From assembly GCF_001039355.2 (NCBI RefSeq), contig NW_019775432.1:62001-126000 (forward strand): 64,000 nucleotides of DNA, in the 5' to 3' direction. Each line of letters begins with the position of its first letter. Position 1 is the first letter of the stretch. The DNA is from Lingula anatina (Eukaryota > Brachiopoda > Lingulata > Lingulida > Lingulidae). Position numbers and translations under genes: made by a program. The notes beneath the pieces were generated by a model that was not told the origin of the DNA, did not search any database, and worked only from the letters and a program-made list of their open reading frames with translations. This document shows, in pieces, positions 26,601 through 36,400 of this stretch.

Positions 26601-28164
26601 TTTGTTCTATAGACTTATATTTTTTTTAAAAAATTGATTATAACATCAACTTCATTCAATTTTATTTTTATAATTGCATTTATATTGTAAATTTTCATCT
26701 TCCATGTAAACATACACGACAGCATGAGTAAAGCAATATAAGGCATTAATGTAATTTATAGCTGCAAGGAGAATGGTTGGAAATGGCCATCACCAGACTT
26801 TCTACACACAACGAAGAAAGGTACTTGCAGAACTACCATCAACGCTTGACGTACGTCAGCGAGGAAGGCACTGTGTATGTCGCTAATGAGACAGGAATGT
26901 AAGTGTGTTTAGAATTGCGACAGGTGTATCGTGGCTATTTCTGAAGTATTTTGATGTGAGATAACAGGCCCGTAGCCAGGGGGGTTCGGGGGGGTCGAAA
27001 GAACCCCCCTTTTTGCAGGTAAAAGGTCCCCTCTGGGTGAAATTTAATTAAGGTACATGAAAGTTTCATTGTAAAAGGTCCACTTTTTCAGAAAAAGAAC
27101 CCCCCCTTTTGAAATTTCTGGCTATGGGCCTGGATAATATTGAAATATTGTGATGGGTGGGATTTGCTGGTTCCAAAGAATTTCTAAAAGCGTCCTTCTG
27201 TCAGTGTCAAAGAACAACTAGAGGTTCTGCTTAGAAGGTTGAGTTTGTCAGATGCGTTGAGACGTAATTGTTAACTGTGATAGATAGAGTTTGTTTGATA
27301 GAAAATGTGCGTTTCTTATTGTACTTCAGTTGGTCCAACGAATCAGGATGTCTGAAATGGGATTATACCTATAAAACGACAAAACAACCGGGTGTACTGG
27401 CAGCCGTAAATGAGGGTGAGAAAAATTAAAAACAAACTAATGGATAAGGGATATTATTATCATTTTTGTTTCTTTCTTGGTCGTTTTTTAAGGCAAAGAT
27501 TACATTGGCACAATTTAAAAATAATCTAGGGTTTTCATTTTTTGTTTCTTTTTGCCTTGACCAACTATCTAGCTAAAATATTTTTCATGAATTCACATTT
27601 TTGTATGCAATAACGATATATTTAACTATTTTTAAAACACTTTAAAACACTCTGTGCCTAGTTTCTTTGACTAATACTCTGTATTACGTTTAGTACTTTC
27701 TCCTTTTTTCTCTTTTTAACTGTTTTTATTTTTATTTTAAAAAAATTATTATTATTATTTTTGCTGTCCTGTTCTTCATTTGACTGTCCTATCTGTTTGC
27801 AGACGGCAAAATCCTATTTGAAGGTTTTGTCGTTGACATTGCCTACGACTACTATATGTGCGCCAAGTACTTTGCCGACTTAGATGAGTACCAGTTTACT
27901 CTTTGGAGCAAAAAAATGTTCTTCAGCGCTTCTGAGGTGGTCAACATAGTTAACCGTATCTCATCGGATCCTTGTCTTAGAGAAAAAAGGTTTTATCCAG
28001 TTGTGCAAGACGGACGTAAGTAGATGAACAAATGGCGGGTAATTCTGTACGTGTGTGTGTGTGTGTGTGTGTGTTAGTGTGCTGTGTGAATGAACATTTG
28101 CTGTGTGTATGTGGAGGGGGGAGGGGGCTGTGTGTACGCGTGTGCTTATGTGTGTACGTGTGCT

Positions 28165-28206
<42 letters not shown>

Positions 28207-28437
28207 TTGGGTGAGCGTGTGTTTGAGAGAAGGAGAGAGAGAGAGAGAGAGAGAGAGTTTTTTTTACTGAATGTGAACTGACGGGATTTTGACTTTTAAA
28301 TATTTTCAAAAATTCCGGGGAAAGCTTTGTTAAAGACTATGGCTGCAAAGATGACATTGTATTTAACCTCTACAGTTCTCATCTTTCAGTATTAATTTTT
28401 TACTTCAGGGTGCGGCCTACCTCCAGGGCAAGAGTAA
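20678..28437 (+). CDS. secreted lipocalin-like protein, copy 1
   Basis: Predicted small extracellular carrier of hydrophobic ligands. Exons 20678-20839, 26762-26898, 27330-27415, 27803-28015 and 28409-28437 join in frame to about 208 residues, normal for lipocalins. Residues 1-20 are a signal peptide ([15 protein letters not shown]). The first lipocalin block is PGRCN...NPDWDK followed by LQGEWLEMA with the invariant G-x-W. The second is the TDY-like [15 protein letters not shown]. The third resembles [16 protein letters not shown]. Cysteines at GRCN, SGCLKW, YYMCAK, SDPCL and GRCG could form the usual disulfides. N-T and N-E-S glycosylation sites are present. Intron 1 is about 5.9 kb and filled with mobile elements. 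The stop position is conserved in copy 2 (TAA here, TGA there). No relative closer than generic ApoD-like lipocalins is recognised. Confidence 0.78.
21030..23342. mobile_element. Tc1/mariner-derived foldback element in lipocalin intron 1
   Basis: Terminal inverted repeats start TACAACATTGGTCAAAAAGG at 21030 and end with their complement at 23342. TA dinucleotides flank both ends, the Tc1/mariner target duplication. The arms stay similar for hundreds of bases: 21030-21410 pairs with about 22985-23342, and 21411-21740 pairs with about 22040-22335. The minus strand of the left arm encodes [20 protein letters not shown], matching the C-terminal end of Tc1 transposases (LNPIExLWxELK), but the frame is broken. 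So this is an inactive, palindromic rearranged copy. A second element sits in its right arm at 22357-22976. Confidence 0.8.
22357..22976. mobile_element. palindromic element nested in the Tc1-like element
   Basis: Ends are CAGGCCTACCCAACTACCAG at 22357 and its complement at 22976. The 5-base target duplication AGTAC lies at 22352-22356 and 22977-22981. Arms of roughly 250 bases pair with moderate mismatch around a loop near 22600-22710. Removing it reconnects the right arm of the host Tc1-like element with its left-arm sequence (TACAGGAG...AATTACAGT), which proves the order of insertion. No coding capacity. Confidence 0.85.
23380..23575. repeat. probable MITE fragment with internal inverted repeats
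   Basis: Contains mirrored AACCGTTAAG / CGTTTAA-type text and ends with TTTATAAAACTGGGCCC, a composition common in small hairpin transposons. Borders and target duplication are not resolved. Confidence 0.35.
24747..25024. repeat. left LTR
   Basis: TG...CA bounded repeat, 277 of 278 bases the same as the right LTR. Confidence 0.88.
26014..26291. repeat. right LTR
   Basis: Second member of the pair, followed directly by the TACC target duplication. Confidence 0.88.
26965..27132. mobile_element. 168-base MITE with CAGGCCCGTAGCC ends (lipocalin intron 2)
   Basis: Begins CAGGCCCGTAGCCAGG and ends with the near complement CTGGCTATGGGCCTG. The 5-base duplication GATAA lies at 26960-26964 and 27133-27137. 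The interior has G-run and C-run blocks around AAAGGTCCACTTTTTCAG. A second family member lies at 50646-50891. Confidence 0.88.
28170..28257. repeat. (GT)n then (GA)n compound microsatellite in lipocalin intron 4
   Basis: GT dinucleotides at 28170-28204 followed by GA dinucleotides at about 28230-28257. The same compound tract sits in the same intron of copy 2 (39900-39986), so it predates the duplication. Confidence 0.8.
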
Positions 28438-28660
28438 AACGCTCAACAAAACACTACGTCCAGCGAGTTACTGTAGAGAACAATTTGAGATTTTGAAATC
28501 ATGTAACTTCGCATCTATTGAATAAAAAGCCGAAATTCTTCATTCTTTAAAGTTTAACATGGTTATAACAAGGAACTTAGATGTATTTTATTTTGAATTA
28601 ATCGCGTTCGTTTCTAATTTTTTTGGACATAGAACTCAACTTTAGACGTGCAGTAAACGT

Positions 28661-28663
<3 letters not shown>

Positions 28664-28692
<29 letters not shown>
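28664..28692. repeat. (CT)n microsatellite
   Basis: Run of CT dinucleotides downstream of lipocalin copy 1. A matching run follows copy 2 at about 41066-41097. Confidence 0.8.
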
Positions 28693-28695
<3 letters not shown>

Positions 28696-28817
28696 GACAA
28701 CACATATAGTAGATATTATGCAATTTATAAAAGGCAAAAATGGCGATTAACAATACATTTGGCTTTTAACAGATTTAATGATACTGCAGGAAAAGAGAAA
28801 CATTTTTGCCCTGTTTA

Positions 28818-28915
28818 AAGGGATAATGACTCTTTGTTTTGGCCAAAAAATGAATTTTCCTGGAGTAAACAACAATTTTCCCATACTTACCAATGGTTAA
28901 TAAATCCATTTTTAC
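28818..28915 (-). repeat. dispersed repeat family, copy 1
   Basis: Contains AAACAACAATTTTCCCATAC. The complement of this text lies at about 48855-48945, and a related stretch is at 63310-63350. Confidence 0.6.
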
Positions 28916-30074
28916 ATTCAAACTTAGTCCCTGGTTATTATAATTATTCTTTTTGGATAATAAGCAACCTTAGAATCGATTAGATGATGCTGGTAAGCTG
29001 TATTGGTACCTCGTCTTATGTAGGATATTCCATGATTTATAGACATCCACTGTATTCGAAAAATACTTGATTTTTGACACGTTATCGCCCTGACAGCGAG
29101 TTTTAGTCTTTTTTTAATAATGGTATTATTCTACTCAAAAGTGTTACAAGGTCGAAGCAAAAGTCCCTGACTGAACTTCGATGATGGGGTAATGAATTTA
29201 CTGTGATTATTGTCGTAGAAAACAGGATGTATTCCACTTAGCAGTAAGTGATATTTTTCCTGTTGGAGTCAGAAGTCAGGGATTGGGCCAGGATCCGCCT
29301 GGATAATTGCATTAACTTGGGCCTTATAAATGGGTGCCTTTTATTCTTGCTATTTCCATTTTTAATTTTATTTTCAACGTTTGGTTTCCTGAATTTGGCA
29401 TTTCCTAATTAGACGTGGTCATTTACCTTAATGTGCAAAATCATGGGACTAAAAATATGCACTGATAACCTTTCATATGAAGTGATTCCAATTAAAGATG
29501 GTTTCAGACAATTAATAAAACACAAATCATGAGGACTTTAATAGCGGTCGTGTCCTCATGACATTATTTGTCTTTTTATGAATGCAATTTTCATATTTTT
29601 GTACGGAAATTTGTTTTCCTGTTTCTCCCTTAAATCAACCCAGGTTAATTATCCGTGGTAATATAAATTCTTGCTATAAATAAGAACCTGAAAACTAGTA
29701 CATCTGCGACTGGTCGTCAGATTGAGAAATCTCCTGACAATATCGTTTCAGTGATCAGCTTTCATAAAACAGGTAGGCTGTAGATTTGCGATCGTGTATT
29801 TCGATATGGATTCAAGCATATAAGGACAGATGTAGGCCTCGAAAGCAAAATGATCAGGCTATTTTTATGATAACTTTTTCAAAAATAGTATAGAAGTGTT
29901 TCGGAAATAACTTATATTAAAAGTATCATTTAAAGTTAACTTTATGAGGGCATTGAACGTCTCATCAAGACGATAAGTAAAGCAGTAAACTATAAAAAAT
30001 AATGATCTCGAATGCATTGTTATAGTTTGGACAAAAAACACCAGTATTTATTGTTCTTGAAGGAATAACTGAAG
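28916..30074. other. spacer before AbfB-domain gene
   Basis: AT-rich and without a gene. TATAAAA at 29991-29997 lies about 80 bases before the start codon of the AbfB-domain gene and is a plausible TATA box. Confidence 0.45.
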
Positions 30075-31431
30075 ATGTTTTCCCTGTGTATTGCCACCGT
30101 TGCTGTGTTGGTCTCTCCCAGCCTTGTCCACGCACAGGAGACAGGCACCGGTGAGTGTTTGTGTTTATTGAAATTTTCATTCTTTTTTCGGAAGATGATA
30201 TCTATTGCAACAGCCAACACTTCTTACATTAAAATCGACTGTAACAACTGTATTTTAGGTTGAAATATAACTTTTATCTTATAAAAGTACAGTTGCTACA
30301 TACTAAAACTAACTGAGACTGTCCAACTCTCAAAATTACCCAAAATTAACAATGAAGTACACTAAAATTTAGTTGATTTCATTATTTTAAGAACGTAGTA
30401 TGATGTTTTGATATATAGATTTCAAAAGAAAACCCGACGTATGGTTTGTGCTTAGGGGCACGTTTTAAATAATCGGTTAGGTATGACATTTCCATAGAAC
30501 ATGTAGCCTATTTTTATGCTTTTCAAGTATCCGATAGCACAAAATTACATTAATTGAATTTAAAAACATCTCTGCTATGTTTGTCTTAAAAGGAAAGAAA
30601 TAATTTAATCAATGCTGGAAAATATGAAGTAAGAATCTGGTTGTAAAGCGGCATCATTTTCAGATTCAAATGTTGAATATTGATTATGATATATGAAAAT
30701 AAAACAGATAAAAAAATGATTGGCCTTTATTTCCCCACTGATATTAAAAGGCTTTGACGTTCAAACATATTCAAGCTCAAAAATAAACTAAATCTTGATA
30801 ATTATTTATTTACTTTATTTAATTGCAGTTGTGCGTCTTCGTTCCCAAAACTATCCCGAATATACTTGGGGACTCCATCCTAACGCCGACGCATACATCA
30901 AGCAAGGCTTCAGCGGAAATGTTTTCCATATTGTCCCCGGGTTAACCGGACAACCAGGTACAGTGTCCTTCAACTCCGTGGACTACCCGTGCTCCTATCT
31001 CCGTCACTATAACTTCTTCGTGAACCTCGAAAGTTCAAAGAGCCCAAGGAATGCTCACATCTTCGACAAGGACGCCACGTTCCACCCTCGACCTGACAAA
31101 TTTCTTCAAGGATACACGGCCTACGAGTCGGTGAACTACCCTGGGCACTTCATCCGCCATGCTGGCTACAGACTGCAGATACGTAGAGACGACGGCTCTC
31201 TCCTGTTTAAGAAAGATGCCAGTTTCAAAGCTGAGCCAATTGGTACGTAGACAGTTAGTTATTTACAACTGAAATTGTAACGAATTTTGTTGATCTTCTG
31301 TCCAGTTGATATGGTGCGCCCAATCATTGTTTTGTCTGTGAAACAGGATGGTATAGATGAAAGGAGATATCTTAAATATCATAATTTGTTGTCAAAACTC
31401 ATACGAAAGAGCATTTATAATTTGAGACCGC

Positions 31432-31482
<51 letters not shown>

Positions 31483-31639
31483 ATGTCTGTGTGTGTTTGC
31501 CATTGCGTTGCATGCATATATTTTTGGAGAAGAAATTGCAAAAAATAATTCTTATAATTTCAGTGTTGCTGGAAAGATGTGGCAGTTAAATTCCAACTCG
31601 CCATATGCCAAGGGCAGAGACGCATACACGTCCAAATAA
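30075..31639 (+). CDS. secreted AbfB (beta-trefoil) domain protein
   Basis: Exon 1 (30075-30150) encodes a signal peptide MFSLCIATVAVLVSPSLVHA. Exon 2 (30829 to about 31246) encodes repeats of the alpha-L-arabinofuranosidase B carbohydrate-binding fold: VRLRSQNYPEYTWGL, VSFNSVDYPCSYLRHYNFFV, DKDATFHPRPDKF, YESVNYPGHFIRHAGYRLQI and KKDASFKAEP. The paired pattern (S-V-N-Y-P-x-x-x-x-R-H ... D-A-S-F) is diagnostic. Exon 3 starts at 31564. Using donor GTAGAC at 31247 gives a natural end (VAGKMWQLNSNSPYAKGRDA, stop 31637-31639). The stronger-looking donor GTACGT at 31243 would stop after nine residues at 31589. AATAAA overlaps the stop. No catalytic domain is attached, so the likely role is extracellular sugar binding (inference). 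Confidence 0.85.
31434..31480. repeat. (TC)n microsatellite in AbfB intron 2
   Basis: 47-base pure TC run just upstream of the terminal exon. It could contribute to the polypyrimidine tract region. Confidence 0.9.
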
Positions 31640-33249
31640 AATGCCATATTTGGTGAAATTATTAATGGAATAAAATAGTGTTTTAAACATTTTATTGAAG
31701 AATTATTTTTAGATACTTTTTTATTCAATAAACTAACGATCTTTTAAAACTGTTGAAATAGAACAGTAATCAGTATAGGGCTTGACACGGTTCTTGTGTA
31801 AAAGATACATTTAAACATCTTTAATTCACTTTTCCTTGTAACATAGCAAAACACACGTGCATTCACACTTTAATAGCACGTGACGTCACTTTCGCCAGAC
31901 TGTCGTTTCTTTCATCAGCTGAGACAACACTACATCAAGCCATACAAATAAACAATGAATGTTTGACGTAGACGCGATCTTTAACAAACAAATTTGGTTT
32001 GTTTTACATGTTATTTTTACATGTGAAAACTTATAGTGTATTAAGAAGTAAACCTACATATATAAAAAAAAATTGCGGAAACTAAAATATAGTCCGTCTG
32101 AACAGGAATTCCATTAGATAATTGTAATCCAACAGAAGAAGATTTTTGTATTGTTCTATCCCCATTTATATTATGAGGGACCATATCAATATTAAAACTT
32201 CTAAAACCAAATTATCCTCATTCTTTAAACAGATGATCAAAAGGAATAATAACATGAAAATTTGGCCAATTTCACGGTGTGCTAGCTGTGGCAGGTAATA
32301 TTCGCTGTGTTAGATGGGCCCCATTTTGATTGCACTGGCCTGCAAGCATCTTTATTTTTAATTATTTCACAAAACCTTTAAAAAGTATGCCAATGTATAT
32401 TAACGAATAACCGAGGCATCCTATTTCAACCATACAACCATCAGGGTGCGACGCTTTTGGATATGCAAACTTGGTTTTTTCAAACAAGTCGCACAATTCA
32501 GAAAGAAGTGCATTAATTAAAATTAATATATATCTTCACCTTACATACTTAGTCTCCAAAATCATAAGCAATACAAAACGGCGTTTTAATGATATATGCC
32601 TCTCGAAATTTGCATGGAATCCGATATGGCAGCTGTAAGTGACCCTTTACCAGGGTGGCAGATTATATAGGGAAAAAGGGGAAAAGCCAGAGATAGTAAA
32701 ATGACCGTCTTTTTATCTAATGAAATATCTGTGAATATCCTGTGAAAAGTCAACCTGTGGCCCAAGTAGAGAGTAGCTGTAAGTATCTTTTCAAAAATCG
32801 AGCAGACATTCTAACAGGTGTTTGTTTTTTTTCACACCTGGCAGGATGGAGAATACTTTATGTGTATGTGGGGTAACTAGCTCTTGTAATGCACTTGTAT
32901 AAAATACCTGTATAACATGTACTATGAATATTGGTCTTTCATTAAACATGTTGCCATAGCAACTAACTTTACAGGGTTAACCATCACTTTGTCCATTACA
33001 GAAAAGGGGGGGGGGAGGGAAGCCGTCTGCGCAACATAAATTATTTTTCTGTAAACACCAAGAAAAAACAAAGAGAAAAACAGAGAGAAAGAGAAAACAA
33101 AAGAAAGAGAAGGCCACGGTGGGAAATGCGAAGTTGGAGTTAAATTGCGTTACCAGTCTCCAAATACAAATATAATTATTTATATGTAAATAACACATGA
33201 GACAATCAACAGCAGCAAGCAAGCAATGGTGGATGTGATGAGTAGTCAA
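31640..33249. other. spacer between AbfB gene and lipocalin copy 2
   Basis: No gene recognised. Low-complexity AT-rich sequence with one purine-rich stretch near 33003-33110. Confidence 0.3.
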
Positions 33250-33444
33250 CACAGCACATACCCGCTTTCTAAAAGCAAAGATAACATCGCAGATTTTATT
33301 AACTTGCACGTCAGAGAGCTCGGCCAATCAGTGTGCAGGCATGAGAAATCATAAGCTATAAACCTGTATTAAATCAAACTTCCAGGTACACGCATATAAC
33401 TCACAGTCTCATTTCAGAAGAAGATCACACATCGCGCGAACCTC
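33250..33444 (+). promoter_or_regulatory. lipocalin copy 2 promoter
   Basis: Duplicate of the region upstream of copy 1. It keeps the CCAAT-containing stretch CTCGGCCAATCA and the GGTACACGCATATAAC element shortly before the ATG at 33445. Confidence 0.55.
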
Positions 33445-36400
33445 ATGTCTTCAATTTTCTTTTTCTTGATGCTGGCAGTCTACACGGTAACAAACGCAGA
33501 CCCCGTGCTGGAAAAGTATAGGAATGAAACGGATGAAACTGCTACGAGTAGGATCCACTTTCCTAAACCAGGCCGCTGTAACGTGAAACCCTTGAGGAAC
33601 CTTGCTTGGGATAAGGTTGGTACAACTTCTCTTGTGGATCGGAGAGTCACAAATAAAGAAAACCCTGAACTACAAGCGTGATTGATGCGCGCCGACTCCT
33701 TCATTTTTAACGCGCCATATGCGCACGCTGTCCTCTGGTGAATAAGTTTACCGCGCAAGCGCAAATGTGCAACATTTGTAGAAAGGGAAATGGCGTAGTT
33801 TAATGTTTATAATATGCGATTAAAATGCCCCGAAGTTATATTTTAATGTCTAAATATCCTGCAAAGATACTTATAATTCCCTATCCAGACCTTCAAAAAG
33901 ATGCCTCTTTTCCTTCAAATAAAAGGAACTCGAGTCAATAATTTTTTTCTAAAAGAAATATCAACCACTTGTCGAGCAATGACTAGTGAGCACTAGTGAG
34001 TAGCAGAAAATTGCGTTTCTGCCGAGGAAAATTCTAAGGGTCAAAATATAGACATTGATAAAAAAGGTCTATTATTAAAGCATATACCTTTTTTTGCTTT
34101 CGGGATCACTTTTGGAAACCAAACAAGGGAAGTAGTCTGGTCTTGTGCAAGTGGGGTTTTAGCAATCTGGATATTATTGAAACATGACATTTGATATTTT
34201 GTGGACTCTTTGATTTGAAACTCAGCAACCCAGTTGCAATTGACAGATTTAAGTATTGATATAAAAACAAGAATTGTATTATTTTGGAACAAAATTAATT
34301 CAAGTAAAAAGCGGTTTGATTAAATACCAAAATATCACGTGAAAGGTAAATCTTTGGTTTTTAATTTTTGTGATTGAGTAAGTATTTTCCAATAGGTCTT
34401 TTTCCAGGATGGATTAAAAAATTTACACAAAAATTATCGGATCATTTTTCCAGGATGGGATTTCACAGTGTAACAATAAACGCAAAGATTCGAACCGTAT
34501 GATCTTTACAAATTCAACACTTTAATGTCAAAAGGTTACATGTCAGCTATAAAAATTAAAGGCTGTATTTGATGGAAAATAGCATGTTTTGACATTACAG
34601 TCAAGTTTGAATTTATTCAGATTTGATGTGACAGGCATTTCAAGTATGAAAGTTAATTTAAAAATGCAAATAAAGTTAAGGAATAAAAGAAGAAACAGAG
34701 AGTTACACGACCAGAGAGTGAATACAGACAGCCAGATCGACAGACACACATATACACAGGGAGAGTTGGGCAGTTATAGAGAGCTTTGCAGAAATAAACT
34801 ATTTAGCAGAAAATTATAAATGCCTGTCTCAGTGGACTTTTTGCCAAAAATCAGCAAAGAAATAACCTGAACAGCCAAACTGGCTGTTTATTACACAATG
34901 TTATTATTGTTTAAGCTAAGTGTGCAGGTAGAACTAGAACCAAACATTGTATACGAGTACTGTTCCTGTGTTCATTTCAGAATGTTGGTATATTCACATG
35001 GTACATAGGGGTTTTGTTGTCTTTTTATCGATTGCTTACTGTCTTTGCTGTTATACTGCGACTTTGTGTTTTTCCAAGAAAATTGATTTCGTAGAAACAT
35101 ACATATGCTGATAATTTAATGCTTTAATCATTTTCTTTTAGGTTTTGTTGAAATTATCCTCACCTTAGAATAAAAATAACAATTTGTTTAACCCCTAAAA
35201 GGAAGAAACGTTACTGTCACAAATGGAAAACTTTCAGCTGCTGAAATGTTTTGCTCACTGAAGATTCGATCAGCACTGGTTTTGTTCTTTAATTTTTTCG
35301 AACAAGTATAACGTTGTTTAAAACATGACAAACTTCTGTATATAAAAAATTGCATGATTCTAGTTTGTTTGTCACTGAATATTACACAAAGATNATATGT
35401 GTGTGTATATGTGTGTGTTTGCACCGTAATCATAAACCAGGTGCGATCTTAATGCAGAGTCAAGTGCTCACAGCCTTGATCGTACGCTATTTATACATGA
35501 CTATAGAAGTGAATTATGCACGAGCCTACTCAGTGAAATGAATCTTAATATTTACAGCAATTATTTATAGCCATATACATCACTAAGCGGAAGATGCAGC
35601 AAAGTTTCTTTTCTTCAAGAGCGATGTTAAGGGATTTGGCCAAAGACATTTCTCGTCACTGTCTCGTTTGGGTTACAAGTACGTTATGAGGGAGAATTTA
35701 TCTTTGTTGTTTAAATGTGTAAAACGTGTGGCCGCTTTGTACTACTTGAAAGTGTTCTTCTTTGTATGCAGTGTATGGAGGACAGGTAATTCAAAAGTGC
35801 TGTTCATCCTCTATAACTCCAGTGTGGCAAATTTCAATGTGCAAATTGTGGCTGCTGATTTTGAAATGGTTAGGGTTTGGCGTTTTTCTTTATCTTGAAT
35901 TATATCAAGGCATTTTTCTGTCTCTATATTACATGTAATTATATAACGCAAGTGAACTTGTGCGATTAGAGTAATAAGTACTTTTCTAGAATGCAGTGAA
36001 CACAGAGCCGAACGGGAAATACTGGTCGCCTCCGTACCAGAGGTGAATTTGCAGAGTCCAACATACAATAGACCATCAATTTTACTCAATCCACTCTCTG
36101 TGCAAATTTGTAAACAGTGCAATTAAAAAACGTGTATCCCTGCGTGGAGGAGCATAGTTTGCTACTTAAATAATTACTTTATACGTGTATTTGTTAGAGA
36201 GCCTGTGAATGTAAACCATTTCTTTGCGCTCAATTTATTATTATTATTATTATTATTATTAATAAAGATTTGTATGTACCGCGAAATAGTGCAGGACTGG
36301 ATCCATCTAATCCACCAGATAAGAAATTGGGATATAAGCCTTCGGAATTAATATCGGAAGGATCAGATTTAGAGAGACCGCTTGTGAGAGCTAAGGAGAC

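Noticed and set aside
27977-28309. His/Thr-rich frame over the microsatellite
   Set aside because: Pure translation of the GT/GA repeat in an intron.
33480-33764. Minus-strand frame over lipocalin exon 1
   Set aside because: Antisense shadow. The plus frame has a signal peptide and a splice donor.
35668-35898. Open frame with GYKYVMRENLSLLFK
   Set aside because: Looked like an exon of a secreted protein, but no partner exon or family match was seen, and the region is next to an assembly join.
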